Assembly (NCBI RefSeq): GCF_020832325.1 | Contig: NZ_JAFIEU010000043.1 | Location: 110,030 to 174,029, forward strand | DNA from: Lunatimonas sp. | Lineage (GTDB): Bacteria; Bacteroidota; Bacteroidia; Cytophagales; Cyclobacteriaceae | Length of the DNA stretch: 64,000 nt | Reading direction: 5' to 3' | Shown here: positions 28,026 through 38,200 of the stretch, piece by piece | Layout: each line of letters begins with the position of its first letter | Position numbering within the stretch: position 1 is the stretch's first letter | Position numbers and translations under genes: made by a program | The notes under the pieces: model-generated | What the model was told of the DNA's origin: nothing | Databases searched by the model: none | The model's input: the letters and a program-made list of their open reading frames with translations, nothing else

Positions 28026-28695
28026 TCTTCAGGGTTTTAAATATCAACTCATTGTAAAAATCTACCTTTTCATCGCCTACCAAACCCACCTCGGTCATTG
28101 CAGGCATGTGTTTTCGAAAATAGGCATGCAGTAACGTGGACTCCATGAGGGTAGAAACCAAGGTTTTAGGATATTTATAGGATGGGTTTATTTCTTTGAC
28201 CAAAGCCACGAGGCGTGCACTCAATCTGTGGAAGTGTTTGAAATAACCGTTTTGGTTTTCTACATCCACCTCCTTCGTCAAAAATGACTTGTAGGATTCT
28301 TCGGTTACGATCTGTGTCAACATCTCGGGGTCAAGGTATTGGTTTTTTTTTGTATCAGGCCCCTCCACCAACAACTTTATCGCGATACGCATCTTTTCGT
28401 GTGGATCAGCCAAATTAGAAATGTAAAACACCAAGTGATGTTCCAGCCATCCCCAATACCAAGCGGTGAGATATACCAGTAGCTTGTGTTTGTTTTCAAA
28501 ATATCGATAAATAGCACCTTCGGTACTCCCCACCCGCTCAGCTAGCTTCCGAAAGGTGAACCCTTCCATCCCTAACTCTGCGATCAGAAAAAGACTCTGA
28601 TGAATAATTTTCTTGCCCAACTCCGAGCTTAGCGGGTCTTTCAAGTATACCTCATCGGTCACCTGAACCACAATTGAATTGAGAATCTGATCCAT
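28015..28695 (-). CDS. TetR/AcrR-family regulator of the ABC export operon
   Basis: A 226-residue protein with the N-terminal helix-turn-helix FTFRKLAERVGSTEGAIYRYF at residues about 46-66 and a helical sensor domain. An N-terminal extension of about 25 residues precedes the first helix. It is the first gene of the operon and overlaps the ABC gene by 11 bases, so translation is coupled. A 17-bp palindrome 48 bases upstream (28743-28759) is a likely binding site, consistent with self-repression. Confidence 0.9.
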   Translation of the reverse strand: MDQILNSIVVQVTDEVYLKDPLSSELGKKIIHQSLFLIAELGMEGFTFRKLAERVGSTEGAIYRYFENKHKLLVYLTAWYWGWLEHHLVFYISNLADPHEKMRIAIKLLVEGPDTKKNQYLDPEMLTQIVTEESYKSFLTKEVDVENQNGYFKHFHRLSARLVALVKEINPSYKYPKTLVSTLMESTLLHAYFRKHMPAMTEVGLVGDEKVDFYNELIFKTLKNES

Positions 28696-28742
28696 TTACA
28701 AGCCATTAAGCGAACTAACAACAGGTGTATACGGCTTTTGTT

Positions 28743-28759
28743 TTAGTAAGTTTTACTAA
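28743..28759. promoter_or_regulatory. Candidate TetR operator TTAGTAA-GTT-TTACTAA
   Basis: Perfect seven-base arms around a three-base centre, upstream of the TetR gene. Length and position are typical for a TetR-family operator. Confidence 0.5.
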
Positions 28760-28866
28760 CAATTAATAAATTTTAACTTTTTTTCATTTTTTTTTCGTCA
28801 AAAAGAAATGAAATCCTTAGTTATATGCGGAAACGGAAAAAATTGAATGCTAATTACAGCAAGCCA

Positions 28867-29256
28867 TCAATATCCTCGGAAGGTAATTCGGCCCACTGCA
28901 TACAAATAGAGAGTCTTTGAATACCGCAGCATAAGAGGCAGGAGTAGCATATTAAAAAAGACCACACTTCCTATGTAAAGCATCAAGGCAGGATCTTCAA
29001 ACAATACATTCAACGCTACCATAATGCTAATAAACAATGCTACTGACAAGGCGTAGCTGATGTACATCGCACCATAAAAAAAATCAGGCTCTGGTGCAAA
29101 CTCCTCCCCACAAATTGCACACTGCCGGTTCACCGCCGTCAGCTTCAAAAAACTGTACACGGGTACCGGAAAGAGATCTCCTTGCCTGCAATGCGGGCAC
29201 TTACAGCCCAATATCGCACCCGTCAGACTCGGTATTTTTTTATCTGTATTATGCAT
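28867..29256 (-). CDS. DUF983 family membrane protein
   Basis: A 129-residue protein of unknown function with two zinc-ribbon-like cysteine pairs near the N-terminus (CKCPHCRQGDLF and CAICGEEF) and two or more membrane helices (YISYALSVALFISIMVALNV, IGSVVFFNMLLLPLML). This Cys-plus-helices layout fits DUF983. It sits in a leftward run with a 67-residue protein and the DUF4920 lipoprotein. Confidence 0.88.
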   Translation of the reverse strand: MHNTDKKIPSLTGAILGCKCPHCRQGDLFPVPVYSFLKLTAVNRQCAICGEEFAPEPDFFYGAMYISYALSVALFISIMVALNVLFEDPALMLYIGSVVFFNMLLLPLMLRYSKTLYLYAVGRITFRGY

Positions 29257-29265
29257 AGTTGTTTA

Positions 29266-29469
29266 TCAAATTAATTCGTCTAAGTCGTAATCCCGACCTT
29301 TACCCCATCGCAGAAGTTCCTCCAATTCGTATAGCTCCAGGGTGTCCAAGTCTTTTACTCGAAAATTGGTGGCGCTGATCTTTTCAAGCACCTTTAAAGT
29401 CCTTTCTTCTCCATAATTGACCAGCCTATAGGCCCTTCCCACTCGTAGATTGTCCAGTGCCAATGGCAT
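29266..29469 (-). CDS. Small conserved hypothetical protein
   Basis: A 67-residue acidic protein (MPLALDNLRVGRAYRLVNYG at the start) with a predicted small beta-barrel-like N-terminal half (RAYRLVNYGEERTLKVLEKI) and a C-terminal helix. No signal peptide or metal motif. It lies nine bases before the DUF983 gene and 33 bases after the DUF4920 gene. Coding is likely from the tight spacing; function unknown. Confidence 0.7.
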   Translation of the reverse strand: MPLALDNLRVGRAYRLVNYGEERTLKVLEKISATNFRVKDLDTLELYELEELLRWGKGRDYDLDELI

Positions 29470-29502
29470 AGTTTTTTGATTTAAAAATTTAACGGATGTT
29501 CT

Positions 29503-30003
29503 TTAGGCGCCTTCTTCGATCTCAACCCCAACTGCCTCGAAAGCTACAGACTCCTCCGGCTCGGTAATAGAATCGATTTCAGTCTGCGCTTTTCCAGCAT
29601 CTTCTGCATAATGCTTGAGCGTAGCTACATCTGTCACCGATTTTTCCGCCATGCCCTCTAAGGTCACCCGAAAACCCTGCGCATTCTTAGGAACAAAAAA
29701 ACCATAATCCTTGAAGGTAACACGCATATCCGACCCGTCGGGTAGCTCGACCGTCATCCAACAACCTTTGTGGGCGCAGACCTCCTTGATAGTACCATAG
29801 ACTTTCCCCTCAAATACCCCTTCATGCTGAATCTCCTGAACCATATGTGCCAAAGAAACCGGAGGAAGACCACTCAACGGATCGCCGTAGGCTCCGGAGA
29901 CCTGCGGATGGAGCTGATCATCCGAACGAACCTGATCGGAGGAATTGGCGCAGTAACTAAACAGGCTAATCAGCAGCCCTGCTAATAGGAACTTATGTAA
30001 CAT
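29503..30003 (-). CDS. DUF4920 domain lipoprotein
   Basis: A 166-residue exported lipoprotein. The start at ATG 30003 gives the signal MLHKFLLAGLLISLFSYC with lipidated Cys18; an upstream in-frame extension to 30063 would block the signal. The DUF4920 core holds an OB-like beta domain with a CxxxxC-type pair (VCAHKGCWMTVEL) and the strands MRVTFKDYGFFVPKNAQG. Function is unknown, and the domain is widespread in Bacteroidota. The acidic tail (TEPEESVAFEAVGVEIEEG) is unstructured. Confidence 0.85.
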   Translation of the reverse strand: MLHKFLLAGLLISLFSYCANSSDQVRSDDQLHPQVSGAYGDPLSGLPPVSLAHMVQEIQHEGVFEGKVYGTIKEVCAHKGCWMTVELPDGSDMRVTFKDYGFFVPKNAQGFRVTLEGMAEKSVTDVATLKHYAEDAGKAQTEIDSITEPEESVAFEAVGVEIEEGA

Positions 30004-30213
30004 CTTTAAACCTTTCTGTTGATATGCTGAAATAACTGCGAAAGATAGGAAAACAGTTTCCATCCACGCTTAAATAAACGATCTTTTTTGCGTCCAAGCA
30101 GGTTGGTTTGAAGTTTTAAATACCTAGTCTTCCCTCCATACCATTCGATGCATAGGAGACATTTTAATCTAAAGTAATTTCAAACTAAACCTTCATAATA
30201 TTTTTTAATCTGT

Positions 30214-30221
30214 TAATTTTG
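30214..30221 (+). promoter_or_regulatory. -7 box TAATTTTG of the serB-serA fusion gene
   Basis: Exact TAnnTTTG, 29 bases before the ATG at 30251, giving a leader of about 23 bases. No -33 element found. Confidence 0.5.
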
Positions 30222-30250
30222 CGTCTCGCTAAATAAATTTCACCAGCCAA

Positions 30251-32143
30251 ATGACAGTTACGAAGAAATTCATTATAGACTTTGACAGCACTTTTACCCA
30301 GGTGGAAGCCTTGGATATCTTGGGAGAAATCAGTCTACAAGACGATCCGCAAAAGCAGGAAAAACTACAGGCGATCAAAGATATCACCGACAGGGGTATG
30401 GAAGGCAGCGTCACGTTTAGGGAAAGCCTAGAACAGCGCCTGTCCCTACTGAATGCCAACAAGTCGCAGATCTCCGAATTGATCCAGGCACTTAGAAGCC
30501 GGGTATCCACATCGTTTCAACGTAACAAGGAATTTTTGAAGGAAAACGCTGCGGACATCTATATCATCTCCAACGGCTTCAAAGATTTCATTCTCCCTAT
30601 CGTGGCGGAGTACGGCATCCGGGAAGAAAATGTCTTTGCCAATGAGTTTATTTATGACGAAGCAGGACAAATCGTAGATTTTAACCGGGAAAACCCACTT
30701 TCCAAAAACAACGGAAAACCCGAGACTATTAAAGGCCTCAATCTAGAAGGAGACATCTATGTGGTTGGTGATGGCTACACCGATTATGAGATCAAAGCCT
30801 CCGGCGTAGCCAACAAATTCTACGCTTTCACAGAAAATGTCAACCGCCCAAAGGTACTGGCAAAGGCAGACCACGTAGCCCCGAGTTTTGATGAAATACT
30901 CTATGTGAATAAGCTGAATAAAAAGTTTTCGTACCCAAAAAGCCGTATCAACGTGTTGCTCCTGGAAAACGTGCATCCCATTGGCGTAGAGTTGATGAAG
31001 CAGGAGGGGTATAACGTAGAGGTAGTGAGTTCTGCTCTATCAGAAGAGGAACTTGCCGAAAAAATCAAAAAGGTATCCGTGCTCGGGATTCGTTCAAAGA
31101 CACAAGTTACCAAAAAGGTCCTGGAAAATGCCAACCGCTTGATCGCCATCGGTGCATTTTGCATTGGCACCAACCAAATTGATCTAGAAACCTGCCAGGA
31201 AAAAGGCATTGCGGTGTTCAATGCGCCGTTCAGCAACACGAGGTCGGTGGTAGAAATGGCGATTGGTGAGATTATTTTTCTCCGCAGGAAACTATTTGAT
31301 AAGAGCGTAAACCTACATAAGGGGATTTGGGATAAGTCCGCTTCGGGAAGTTTTGAAATTCGAGGGAAAAAACTGGGAATCATTGGATATGGAAATATAG
31401 GAGCTCAGTTGTCTGTCTTGGCTGAAAACCTGGGCATGGATGTGTACTACTACGATGTCCTCGAAAAATTGGCCCTGGGCAATGCCACCAAAATCGAGTC
31501 ACTCGACACGCTTTTGGAAACCTGCGATGTAATCAGTCTGCATGTGGATGGTCGCAAAGAAAACCACAACCTGATCAACCGGGAGCGGCTTCAGAAAATG
31601 AAGAAAGATGCGCTATTGATAAATTTGAGCCGCGGGCACGTGGTGGATATCCCTGCACTAAAAGAGGCATTGGAATCCGGACACTTGGCCGGAGCTGCTA
31701 TTGACGTCTTTCCTTCCGAACCAAAAAACAACGACGAACCATTTGAATCTGAACTATTGGGCCTCCCAAACACTATTTTGACGCCACACATCGGGGGCAG
31801 TACGCTGGAGGCGCAGATTAACATCGCCAAATTTGTGCCCGGCAAAATCATGGAATACATCAACACCGGAAACACGTATAACAGTGTAAATTTCCCAAAC
31901 ATACAGTTGCCTTTTTTACACAACGCACACCGTCTGATCCACATTCACCAAAACGAACCAGGCATCATGGCCAAAATCAACCAAATTTTGGCCAACCATG
32001 AGATAAACATTGTGGGGCAATACCTGAAAACTAACGAGAAAATCGGCTATGTAATCACCGACATTGACAAAGCCTATTCCAGCAAGGTGATTGATGATTT
32101 GAAAAATATCCAAGGGACCATCCGATTCCGAATGCTCTACTAA
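30251..32143 (+). CDS. serA: Bifunctional phosphoserine phosphatase / D-3-phosphoglycerate dehydrogenase (SerB-SerA fusion)
   Basis: A 630-residue fusion covering the first and last steps of serine synthesis. Residues 1-215 are a HAD phosphatase: DFDST (D10, D12), a Lys in NNGKPETIK, and GDGYTDYE (D174, D178). Residues about 235-545 are a D-2-hydroxyacid dehydrogenase with NAD fold GYGNIG (about 380-385) and catalytic R461, E490 and H513. A C-terminal ACT domain (about 555-630; QNEPGIMAKINQILANHEIN) is the usual serine-feedback site. The middle step enzyme, SerC, is not adjacent. All visible catalytic residues of both halves are intact, so both activities are likely. Confidence 0.93.
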   Translation: MTVTKKFIIDFDSTFTQVEALDILGEISLQDDPQKQEKLQAIKDITDRGMEGSVTFRESLEQRLSLLNANKSQISELIQALRSRVSTSFQRNKEFLKENAADIYIISNGFKDFILPIVAEYGIREENVFANEFIYDEAGQIVDFNRENPLSKNNGKPETIKGLNLEGDIYVVGDGYTDYEIKASGVANKFYAFTENVNRPKVLAKADHVAPSFDEILYVNKLNKKFSYPKSRINVLLLENVHPIGVELMKQEGYNVEVVSSALSEEELAEKIKKVSVLGIRSKTQVTKKVLENANRLIAIGAFCIGTNQIDLETCQEKGIAVFNAPFSNTRSVVEMAIGEIIFLRRKLFDKSVNLHKGIWDKSASGSFEIRGKKLGIIGYGNIGAQLSVLAENLGMDVYYYDVLEKLALGNATKIESLDTLLETCDVISLHVDGRKENHNLINRERLQKMKKDALLINLSRGHVVDIPALKEALESGHLAGAAIDVFPSEPKNNDEPFESELLGLPNTILTPHIGGSTLEAQINIAKFVPGKIMEYINTGNTYNSVNFPNIQLPFLHNAHRLIHIHQNEPGIMAKINQILANHEINIVGQYLKTNEKIGYVITDIDKAYSSKVIDDLKNIQGTIRFRMLY

Positions 32144-32148
32144 AAAAA

Positions 32149-32182
32149 GCGGGACCATTCGGCATCGCTGCTAAATGGTCCC
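32149..32182 (+). terminator. Hairpin after the serB-serA fusion gene
   Basis: GGGACCATT/AATGGTCCC with a 14-base loop, preceded by seven A but followed by a poor T tract (ACTTCTAT). It is a probable terminator or transcript-end stabiliser. Confidence 0.55.
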
Positions 32183-32694
32183 ACTTCTATAAAGAGTCCG
32201 GACCTTGGAGTGTTACAAACCTCCTGTAAAACAAGATTTGAGCTGCCCTCAGATCGCAACCTTCCACTGTTATCCTGCGTGAACGCGAGGTCCTAGAGCC
32301 CTGAGGCGTAGGATGAGGCCTGGTTTTGAAAAAGGGCTTCACTCGGCATTTTAATTAATTTGTGAAGTTTGAACATGTCATTGGCCCGAACTCCTGACAA
32401 ATATACAATAGGAAATCGGTAATTGTAAATTGCCGGGCAGAAAGTAACCTGCACAGGGAGGTATACGCTTTAATTTTCAAATAACCAAAGTGGGTAGTTT
32501 GCCTTGCAAGTGGGTAAAAAAACCGGTGTCCACCCAACACCGGGAATGTGCAATCATACGGATCTATAGTCTAAATATCCCAAAGCTTCTTGCTATCAAG
32601 CCCAAAAAAGCATATCTTCGAAAACATGGAGTTATTTTTTTTAACCATTTTATACACGTTATTTTACCATTAGCCAAACGCAGTAAAAATCAGC
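32183..32694. other. Intergenic region before the universal stress gene
   Basis: No convincing gene is visible on either strand. It contains a leftward-facing hairpin with a T tract (32516-32543) and otherwise A/T-rich sequence. I found no -7 box for the downstream gene. Confidence 0.4.
32516..32543 (-). terminator. Leftward terminator-like hairpin without an obvious upstream gene
   Basis: On the minus strand CCGGTGT-loop-ACACCGG (seven-base arms and a seven-base loop) is followed by seven T. It would stop leftward transcription arriving from the right, but no minus-strand gene lies within about 8 kb to the right. Confidence 0.5.
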
Positions 32695-33618
32695 ATGTAC
32701 CAAATCAAGAAACTGATCGTCTGCTTAGACCAGACAGATATGGATGCCACTTTGGTAAAGTTTGCCGCATTCATTGCTGAGACAAACCAGGCCAAAAAAA
32801 TTTATTTCACAAATGTCATCCGCAACCTGAACATACCTAAGGAGGTCCTCAAAGAGTTTCCAAACCTCATTGACGGAATGATCGAGGAGCGAAAAGCGCA
32901 GATGAAAAAAACGGTGGATGCACACTTTGGAAAAGACGTGACGGCCGAGATTGCGTATGTGGTAAAGGAGGGGCAACTTTCCAAAAAAATCCTCAAACTA
33001 GCCATCGACAAGTCTGCGGATATGATTCTGGTAGGTAAAAAGGTTTCCCTTCCAGGCTCCGGGGTGGTTTCTCAGAGGTTGGCTAGGCGGGCCAGTTGTT
33101 CTTTATTGATTGTTCCTGAAAACAGCAAACCCAGAATCAAGAAATTGCTGGTTCCTAGTGACTTTTCCGACTATTCCAGAGATGCCATGGAAGAGGCAAT
33201 CACCATCGCAGAACGAAACGGTGAAAAAGTTGAAATCATCTGCCAAAACGTATTCACAGTCCCCTCGGGATACCATTTTACCGGAAAAAGCTACGAGGAA
33301 TTTGCCTCTATCATGCAAACCCATGCCGAAATAAACTTCAAAAAATTTATCAGAAAAATCGACACTAAAAACATCAAAGTGCATGCAGTGTACACCAAAG
33401 ATGAAGATGATGATCCAGTGGAAGACATCATTCAAATGGCCAAAGAAATGAAGGCGGATGGGATCATCATCGGAGCAAAAGGCCGCACTGCTGCCACAGC
33501 ATTGTTTATTGGCAGCATGGCAGAGCGCTTGATCCAACTCAACGACCAATTCCCGCTATTGGTGACGAGGCCGAAAGGAAAAAATGCTGGAATCATAGAA
33601 TATATCCTAGAAATTTAA
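32695..33618 (+). CDS. Tandem universal stress protein (two UspA domains)
   Basis: A 307-residue soluble protein with two UspA-type alpha/beta domains (about 1-142 and 150-307). The nucleotide-binding loop of domain 1 is VGKKVSLPGSGVVSQRLAR...SLLIVPE and of domain 2 is IGAKGRTAATALFIGSMAERL. Both retain the glycine/serine pattern linked to ATP binding. It stands alone; no partner is implied by neighbours. Confidence 0.9.
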   Translation: MYQIKKLIVCLDQTDMDATLVKFAAFIAETNQAKKIYFTNVIRNLNIPKEVLKEFPNLIDGMIEERKAQMKKTVDAHFGKDVTAEIAYVVKEGQLSKKILKLAIDKSADMILVGKKVSLPGSGVVSQRLARRASCSLLIVPENSKPRIKKLLVPSDFSDYSRDAMEEAITIAERNGEKVEIICQNVFTVPSGYHFTGKSYEEFASIMQTHAEINFKKFIRKIDTKNIKVHAVYTKDEDDDPVEDIIQMAKEMKADGIIIGAKGRTAATALFIGSMAERLIQLNDQFPLLVTRPKGKNAGIIEYILEI

Positions 33619-33653
33619 CAAAATACATTATTTTATATTCAAACCTCCTTTTT

Positions 33654-33683
33654 TTGAAGTTTATTATTATTTAAGTAACTTTA
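33654..33683 (+). promoter_or_regulatory. Promoter of the DUF4412 gene
   Basis: TTG (33654-33656), 19 bases, TAACTTTA (33676-33683). The leader to the ATG at 33709 is about 19 bases. Confidence 0.5.
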
Positions 33684-33708
33684 TGAATTAAACCAAAAGA
33701 TTAGTACT

Positions 33709-34644
33709 ATGAAAACTGTATCCATCATTTTTATGTCGATCCTTTTTTTTGTAGGTCCCTTTACGACAGAGGCGCAACTACTTCGTAGGCTAAAGAACGC
33801 CGCCGAGGAAGGTGTCGCACGGGCTGTGGAAAAACGGGTTGTCAGCGAGGTAGAAAAAGCCACTCAAAAGCAATTTGAAAAAGCCTTTGGAAACCTGTAC
33901 GGCGGACCACGTGGCGGTGCCGGGTATGACTTCAGCAAAATTCTTGAGTCCATCAACACCAATGTAGAGATCGACGAGTCGTACTCCTTTGTGGGAGTAG
34001 CGGAGATGGAGGTTACCGGGACAGAATCTAATGGAAAGAAAGCAGATCCAGTAGTGATCAAATCTTACTTGAGCAGCAACGAAAAGCTCACAGGAATGGA
34101 ATTTGTGGATCCCGCCGACAAGAAAAATAAGGAACGGTCGGTCATGATTTTTGACTTTAAAAACAATGCCACCATCATGCTGATAGAGGAAGGCGACAAA
34201 AAAACCCGCATGGCCTTTGGACTTGACTGGCAAAACATGATGGATTCAATGGTCGAAATGGCTGAAGTAGAAGAAGAGGAAACCGACTATAAGCTCGAGG
34301 ACTTTACGTTCGAAAAAACCGGCAATACCAAGAATATCTTGGGCTATTCCTGCGATGAATATCGTGCCAGCAACGAGGACATGGAAGCATCCTATTGGAT
34401 AAGTAAAGAATCCATTCCCGGACTTCAATCCTTTTGGGGAAACAACAGTCCTTTCCTAACCCAACGTATGAAGGCCGATAACAAAGTCACTTTGGACAAA
34501 TTTCCCGAGGGAAGTCTCATGGAAATGTACTTTGAAAGCAAAACAGATAAGTCCACTTCCCAATTTACCATGGTAAATATCGACACGGACAATACTCAAA
34601 CCTTTGTAATGGCAGACTATGCCAACGCACTAGGCCCTCAGTAA
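33709..34644 (+). CDS. DUF4412-like exported protein
   Basis: A 311-residue exported protein with a signal peptide ending TTEAQ. A basic helical stretch (RLKNAAEEGVARAVEKRVV) comes first, then a beta-rich domain with KTRMAFGLDWQNMM and TGNTKNILGYSCDEYRASNE. This last pattern, a cleaved-sugar- or lipid-binding-like YxCxEY block, is typical of DUF4412 in Bacteroidota. It is probably periplasmic or surface exposed. The folA gene starts 23 bases downstream and may share its transcript. Confidence 0.75.
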   Translation: MKTVSIIFMSILFFVGPFTTEAQLLRRLKNAAEEGVARAVEKRVVSEVEKATQKQFEKAFGNLYGGPRGGAGYDFSKILESINTNVEIDESYSFVGVAEMEVTGTESNGKKADPVVIKSYLSSNEKLTGMEFVDPADKKNKERSVMIFDFKNNATIMLIEEGDKKTRMAFGLDWQNMMDSMVEMAEVEEEETDYKLEDFTFEKTGNTKNILGYSCDEYRASNEDMEASYWISKESIPGLQSFWGNNSPFLTQRMKADNKVTLDKFPEGSLMEMYFESKTDKSTSQFTMVNIDTDNTQTFVMADYANALGPQ

Positions 34645-34667
34645 CTTACTACCGAACGAAAACAGAA

Positions 34668-35165
34668 TTGAAAGTATCCATCATCGTCGCAAAAGGGGAA
34701 AACAACGCCATAGGAAAAGCCAATGGTTTGCCTTGGCACCTTCCATCTGACCTAAAGCATTTTAAAGAGAGCACAAGGGGGCACCACGTGGTTATGGGAC
34801 GGAAAACCTTCGAAAGTCTAGACAAACCACTACCAGGGAGAACCCATTATGTGGTTACCCGAAATCCCTCTTACCAAGTACCGGAGGGACATGCGGTATT
34901 CTCATCCTTGGAGAATGCTTTAGAGGCTGCAAAAGCCAAAGGCCTCGACAGGCTGTTCATCTTGGGTGGAGCAGAAATATACCGGCAGGCTGTACCTTAT
35001 ACCGATGAACTGATTGTTACCGAGGTTCATGCCCGACCAGATGCAGACACTTTTTTCCCAGAACTGAACCTAGACGAATGGGAGGAAACAGAGAGAGTAC
35101 ATGTAGACCATCTGAACACAAAGGATGAGTATAGCATGGATTTCGTAGTCTTAAAGCGAAAATAA
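34668..35165 (+). CDS. folA: Dihydrofolate reductase
   Basis: A 165-residue enzyme reducing dihydrofolate to tetrahydrofolate with NADPH. The substrate loop is IGKANGLPWHLPSDLKHFK, with the catalytic acid in PSDLKHF. The NADPH motifs are VVMGRKTFESL and FILGGAEIYRQA. The start is TTG at 34668, because no ATG or GTG gives the conserved (M)KVSIIVAKG opening. It follows the DUF4412 gene by 23 bases. Confidence 0.95.
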   Translation: MKVSIIVAKGENNAIGKANGLPWHLPSDLKHFKESTRGHHVVMGRKTFESLDKPLPGRTHYVVTRNPSYQVPEGHAVFSSLENALEAAKAKGLDRLFILGGAEIYRQAVPYTDELIVTEVHARPDADTFFPELNLDEWEETERVHVDHLNTKDEYSMDFVVLKRK

Positions 35166-35255
35166 CCCATTAGTGGAGGAAAATATCCGTTAAAATGGGG
35201 ACAAATCGATTATGATTCGCTAAATTTCGTTCTATGACTCTAATTGCTTTAGGAT

Positions 35256-38200
35256 ATGAGAAAGGGTAGCGATGAAGAAAGCAAGAAATCAGAGGAACAC
35301 CAACTAGAAGAGACTACAGAAGCCCTAACCAAGTCGGGTACTTGGAAACTTTTTCTTCTTACAAACTCCATACAGTGGTCTGCGGGCGTTTTTCGGATGC
35401 TCGGCTATGAAGCCGGCGAATTTATGCTTGATTTTACCTCTGCGGTAGAAGTCATCCATCCCGAGGATCGGGAGCGAGCCTTCGACCACATGCATGCGGC
35501 CATAAACGAAGGAAAAGAATACAATTTTCAAAAGCGGCTTATCAACAAAGATGGTTATATCGTTCACGTAGTCTCCAAAGCGCATGTGATTCGGGATGAT
35601 GAAGGCCGTGCGATACGGCTCATCGGGATTTTTCAGGATATCACGGAATTTACCGAAAAGAAACGGGAACTGCGAACGATTCTAAATAGCTCGTTGGACC
35701 TTATCTGCGTGTTAGACACTGAAGGACGTTTTACTCAAATTAACAAGGCCTCCAAGGAAATCTTAGGGTACAGCCCCGCAGAATTGGAAGGACGCCATTT
35801 TTCGGATTTCATCCATAAAGACTACTTGGACCCAACTTTGGTAATCTGGCGGGAGTTATTTAAGGTAAAAAAGGTAAAAAATTTTGAAAATGCTTACCTA
35901 CATCGAGATGGTCGCTGTATCCAGATGGTTTGGACCGCCCATTATGACCTCGAGCAACAACGTATCTATTGTGTAGGAAGGGATGTGACCGAACTCAAGC
36001 AGGCGGAACTTCAAATCAAAAAGAATGAACGCCGCTTCAGGTCCATGATTCAGGCAGGCGGAGATTTCGTCGCAATCCTGAGTCCTAAGGGAATCTTCAC
36101 GTACGTTAGCCCAACGTATAGACGTAACCTTGACTATGCCGACGAAGATTTACTGGGGAATTCGGCCTATGCTTTCATCCATCCGGAAGATCGCGATCGC
36201 GTCAAAATGGAAAGTGCACAAATCGTAGATGGCAAACAGTCCATTACCTCCCCCTATCGATTCCAGACAAGGCAGGGTAGCTGGCGTTGGATAAGGACAA
36301 CCCTAGTGAATTTATCTCAAGACCCGGATATTCAAGGATTTATTGCCAACAGTAACGACATCACAGATATCATTCACGCAAATCAAAAGCTTACCGAAAG
36401 CGAAGCACGTTTTCGCGGTCTATATGAATCTCAAACCAACTATGTAATCCGAACCGATTTAGAGGGTAGGTATACGTACGTGAATAGGAAATTTCAGGAT
36501 GAGTTTGGCTGGATATATAAAAATGGTGAAATCTTGGGAAACCTAAGTTTGGAGTCCATCCGGGATTATCATTGGCAAAAAGTAAGGGATACAGTCGCCG
36601 AATGCATCGAACATCCGGAATCCATTATAAAAATTGAAATAGACAAACCCACAAAAGATGGCGGCACGATGACCACTCTGTGGGATTTTATTTGTGTGCC
36701 AGATGCATCAGGAGCTCCCTATGAGCTTCAATGCATGGGTATCGATATCACCCAACGCGTTCAGGCCGAACAACTGTTGATCGAAAGCAACGAACGTTTT
36801 GAGCTAATCAATAAAGCAACCAACGATGCCATTTATGATTGGGATATTCAGCAGGACACCTTTCATTGGGGGGAGTCCTATGGAAGAATTTTCGGATACA
36901 AGCCTGAAGAAGTACCCACTTCTATCAGAGACTGGGAAGTTACCCAGCATCCGGTAGATATCGAAAAAAACAGGGCAGCATGGGTTTCGTTTATGGAGGA
37001 TTCCTCCCGGCTAAAATGGCAGGAAATTTTTAGATGGAGAAAGGGCGACGGTAATTATGCTTTTGTAGAGGAAATTGGGTATTTGATCCGGGACTCATCG
37101 GGCAGGCCGCTACGCATGGTGGGAGTGCTTCGGGATATCTCTGACACAAAGAAAAACGATTTAGCTCAGCTATATCGACAAAAGATCTCCTCCCTTTTCA
37201 AAACTTCTCATCCGCTGACGTACACGCTGGAAGAAACATTGCAAACCCTCTGCGATGGAATGGAGTTCCATTCAGCTGAATTTTGGTTGAAAAGTGAAGA
37301 AAATGACAGCTTAAGCCTGAGTGCATTTTATGTCGAAAACGCTTTGCAGGCAGATGAGCAAACCTTCAATCCCCCCGCTAAAATACGTCTTGGTGAACAT
37401 ATACCCGGGTTGGTTTGGGAAGCTAAACAGACCAAGACTTGGGATCATTTGTCTGACCAAAGCGGCTTATATCCTGTAGGTCTTCCCAATCGGACAGGCC
37501 TTCGGAGCTGTATGGCATTTCCAATCACTCAGAATGAAAACTTCGTCGGCACACTCGTTCTTTACAGTGCCGAACCACTGGCCGATGTCCACTACAGGCT
37601 AGAGATTATCGAACAACTCGTAGACTACCTGGGGGGAGAGATCAGACATAAACAACAGGAAGAACAGATGCGGCTTCTCTTTGAGTGGTCGCCCGACATT
37701 CTGGCCATTGCATCTCCAAAAGGATATTTTACGAAGGTTAATCCAGCATTTTGTAAGCTTTTGGGCTACTCTGAAAAGGAAATCCTCTACAAACCTTTCA
37801 GTAATTTCGTGCATCCAGACGATCTGCCGGGAACTTCCGTAGAATTTTTGGAAACCAGTACGGGTATACGTCAGGCCGATAACTTCATCAACCGGTACCG
37901 GACGAGAACAGGAACCTACAAATACATTTCCTGGGGCTCTTCTACCCCTTTTGGAGACGACGGCTATTTATTTTCCTACGGTAAAGACGTCACGCCGATT
38001 TTTGAGCTTCAGCGAATGCTCCAAGACGCCTCCGAAATGGCAAAAGTAGGTGCTTGGGAAATCGACTTGGAAAATGGCACACACAAATGGTCACCCATAA
38101 CCCGGGATATTTTTGAAGTGCCTGCCAATTACGAACCCGAACTGGACTCGGTGATCAGGTTTTACCCACCGGAACTCCAACCGTTCGTGAAGGAAAAAGT

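Noticed and set aside
32355..32540. A 61-codon minus-strand frame near the orphan hairpin
   Set aside because: It overlaps the hairpin and shows no gene-like composition or promoter; the hairpin is more likely an RNA feature.
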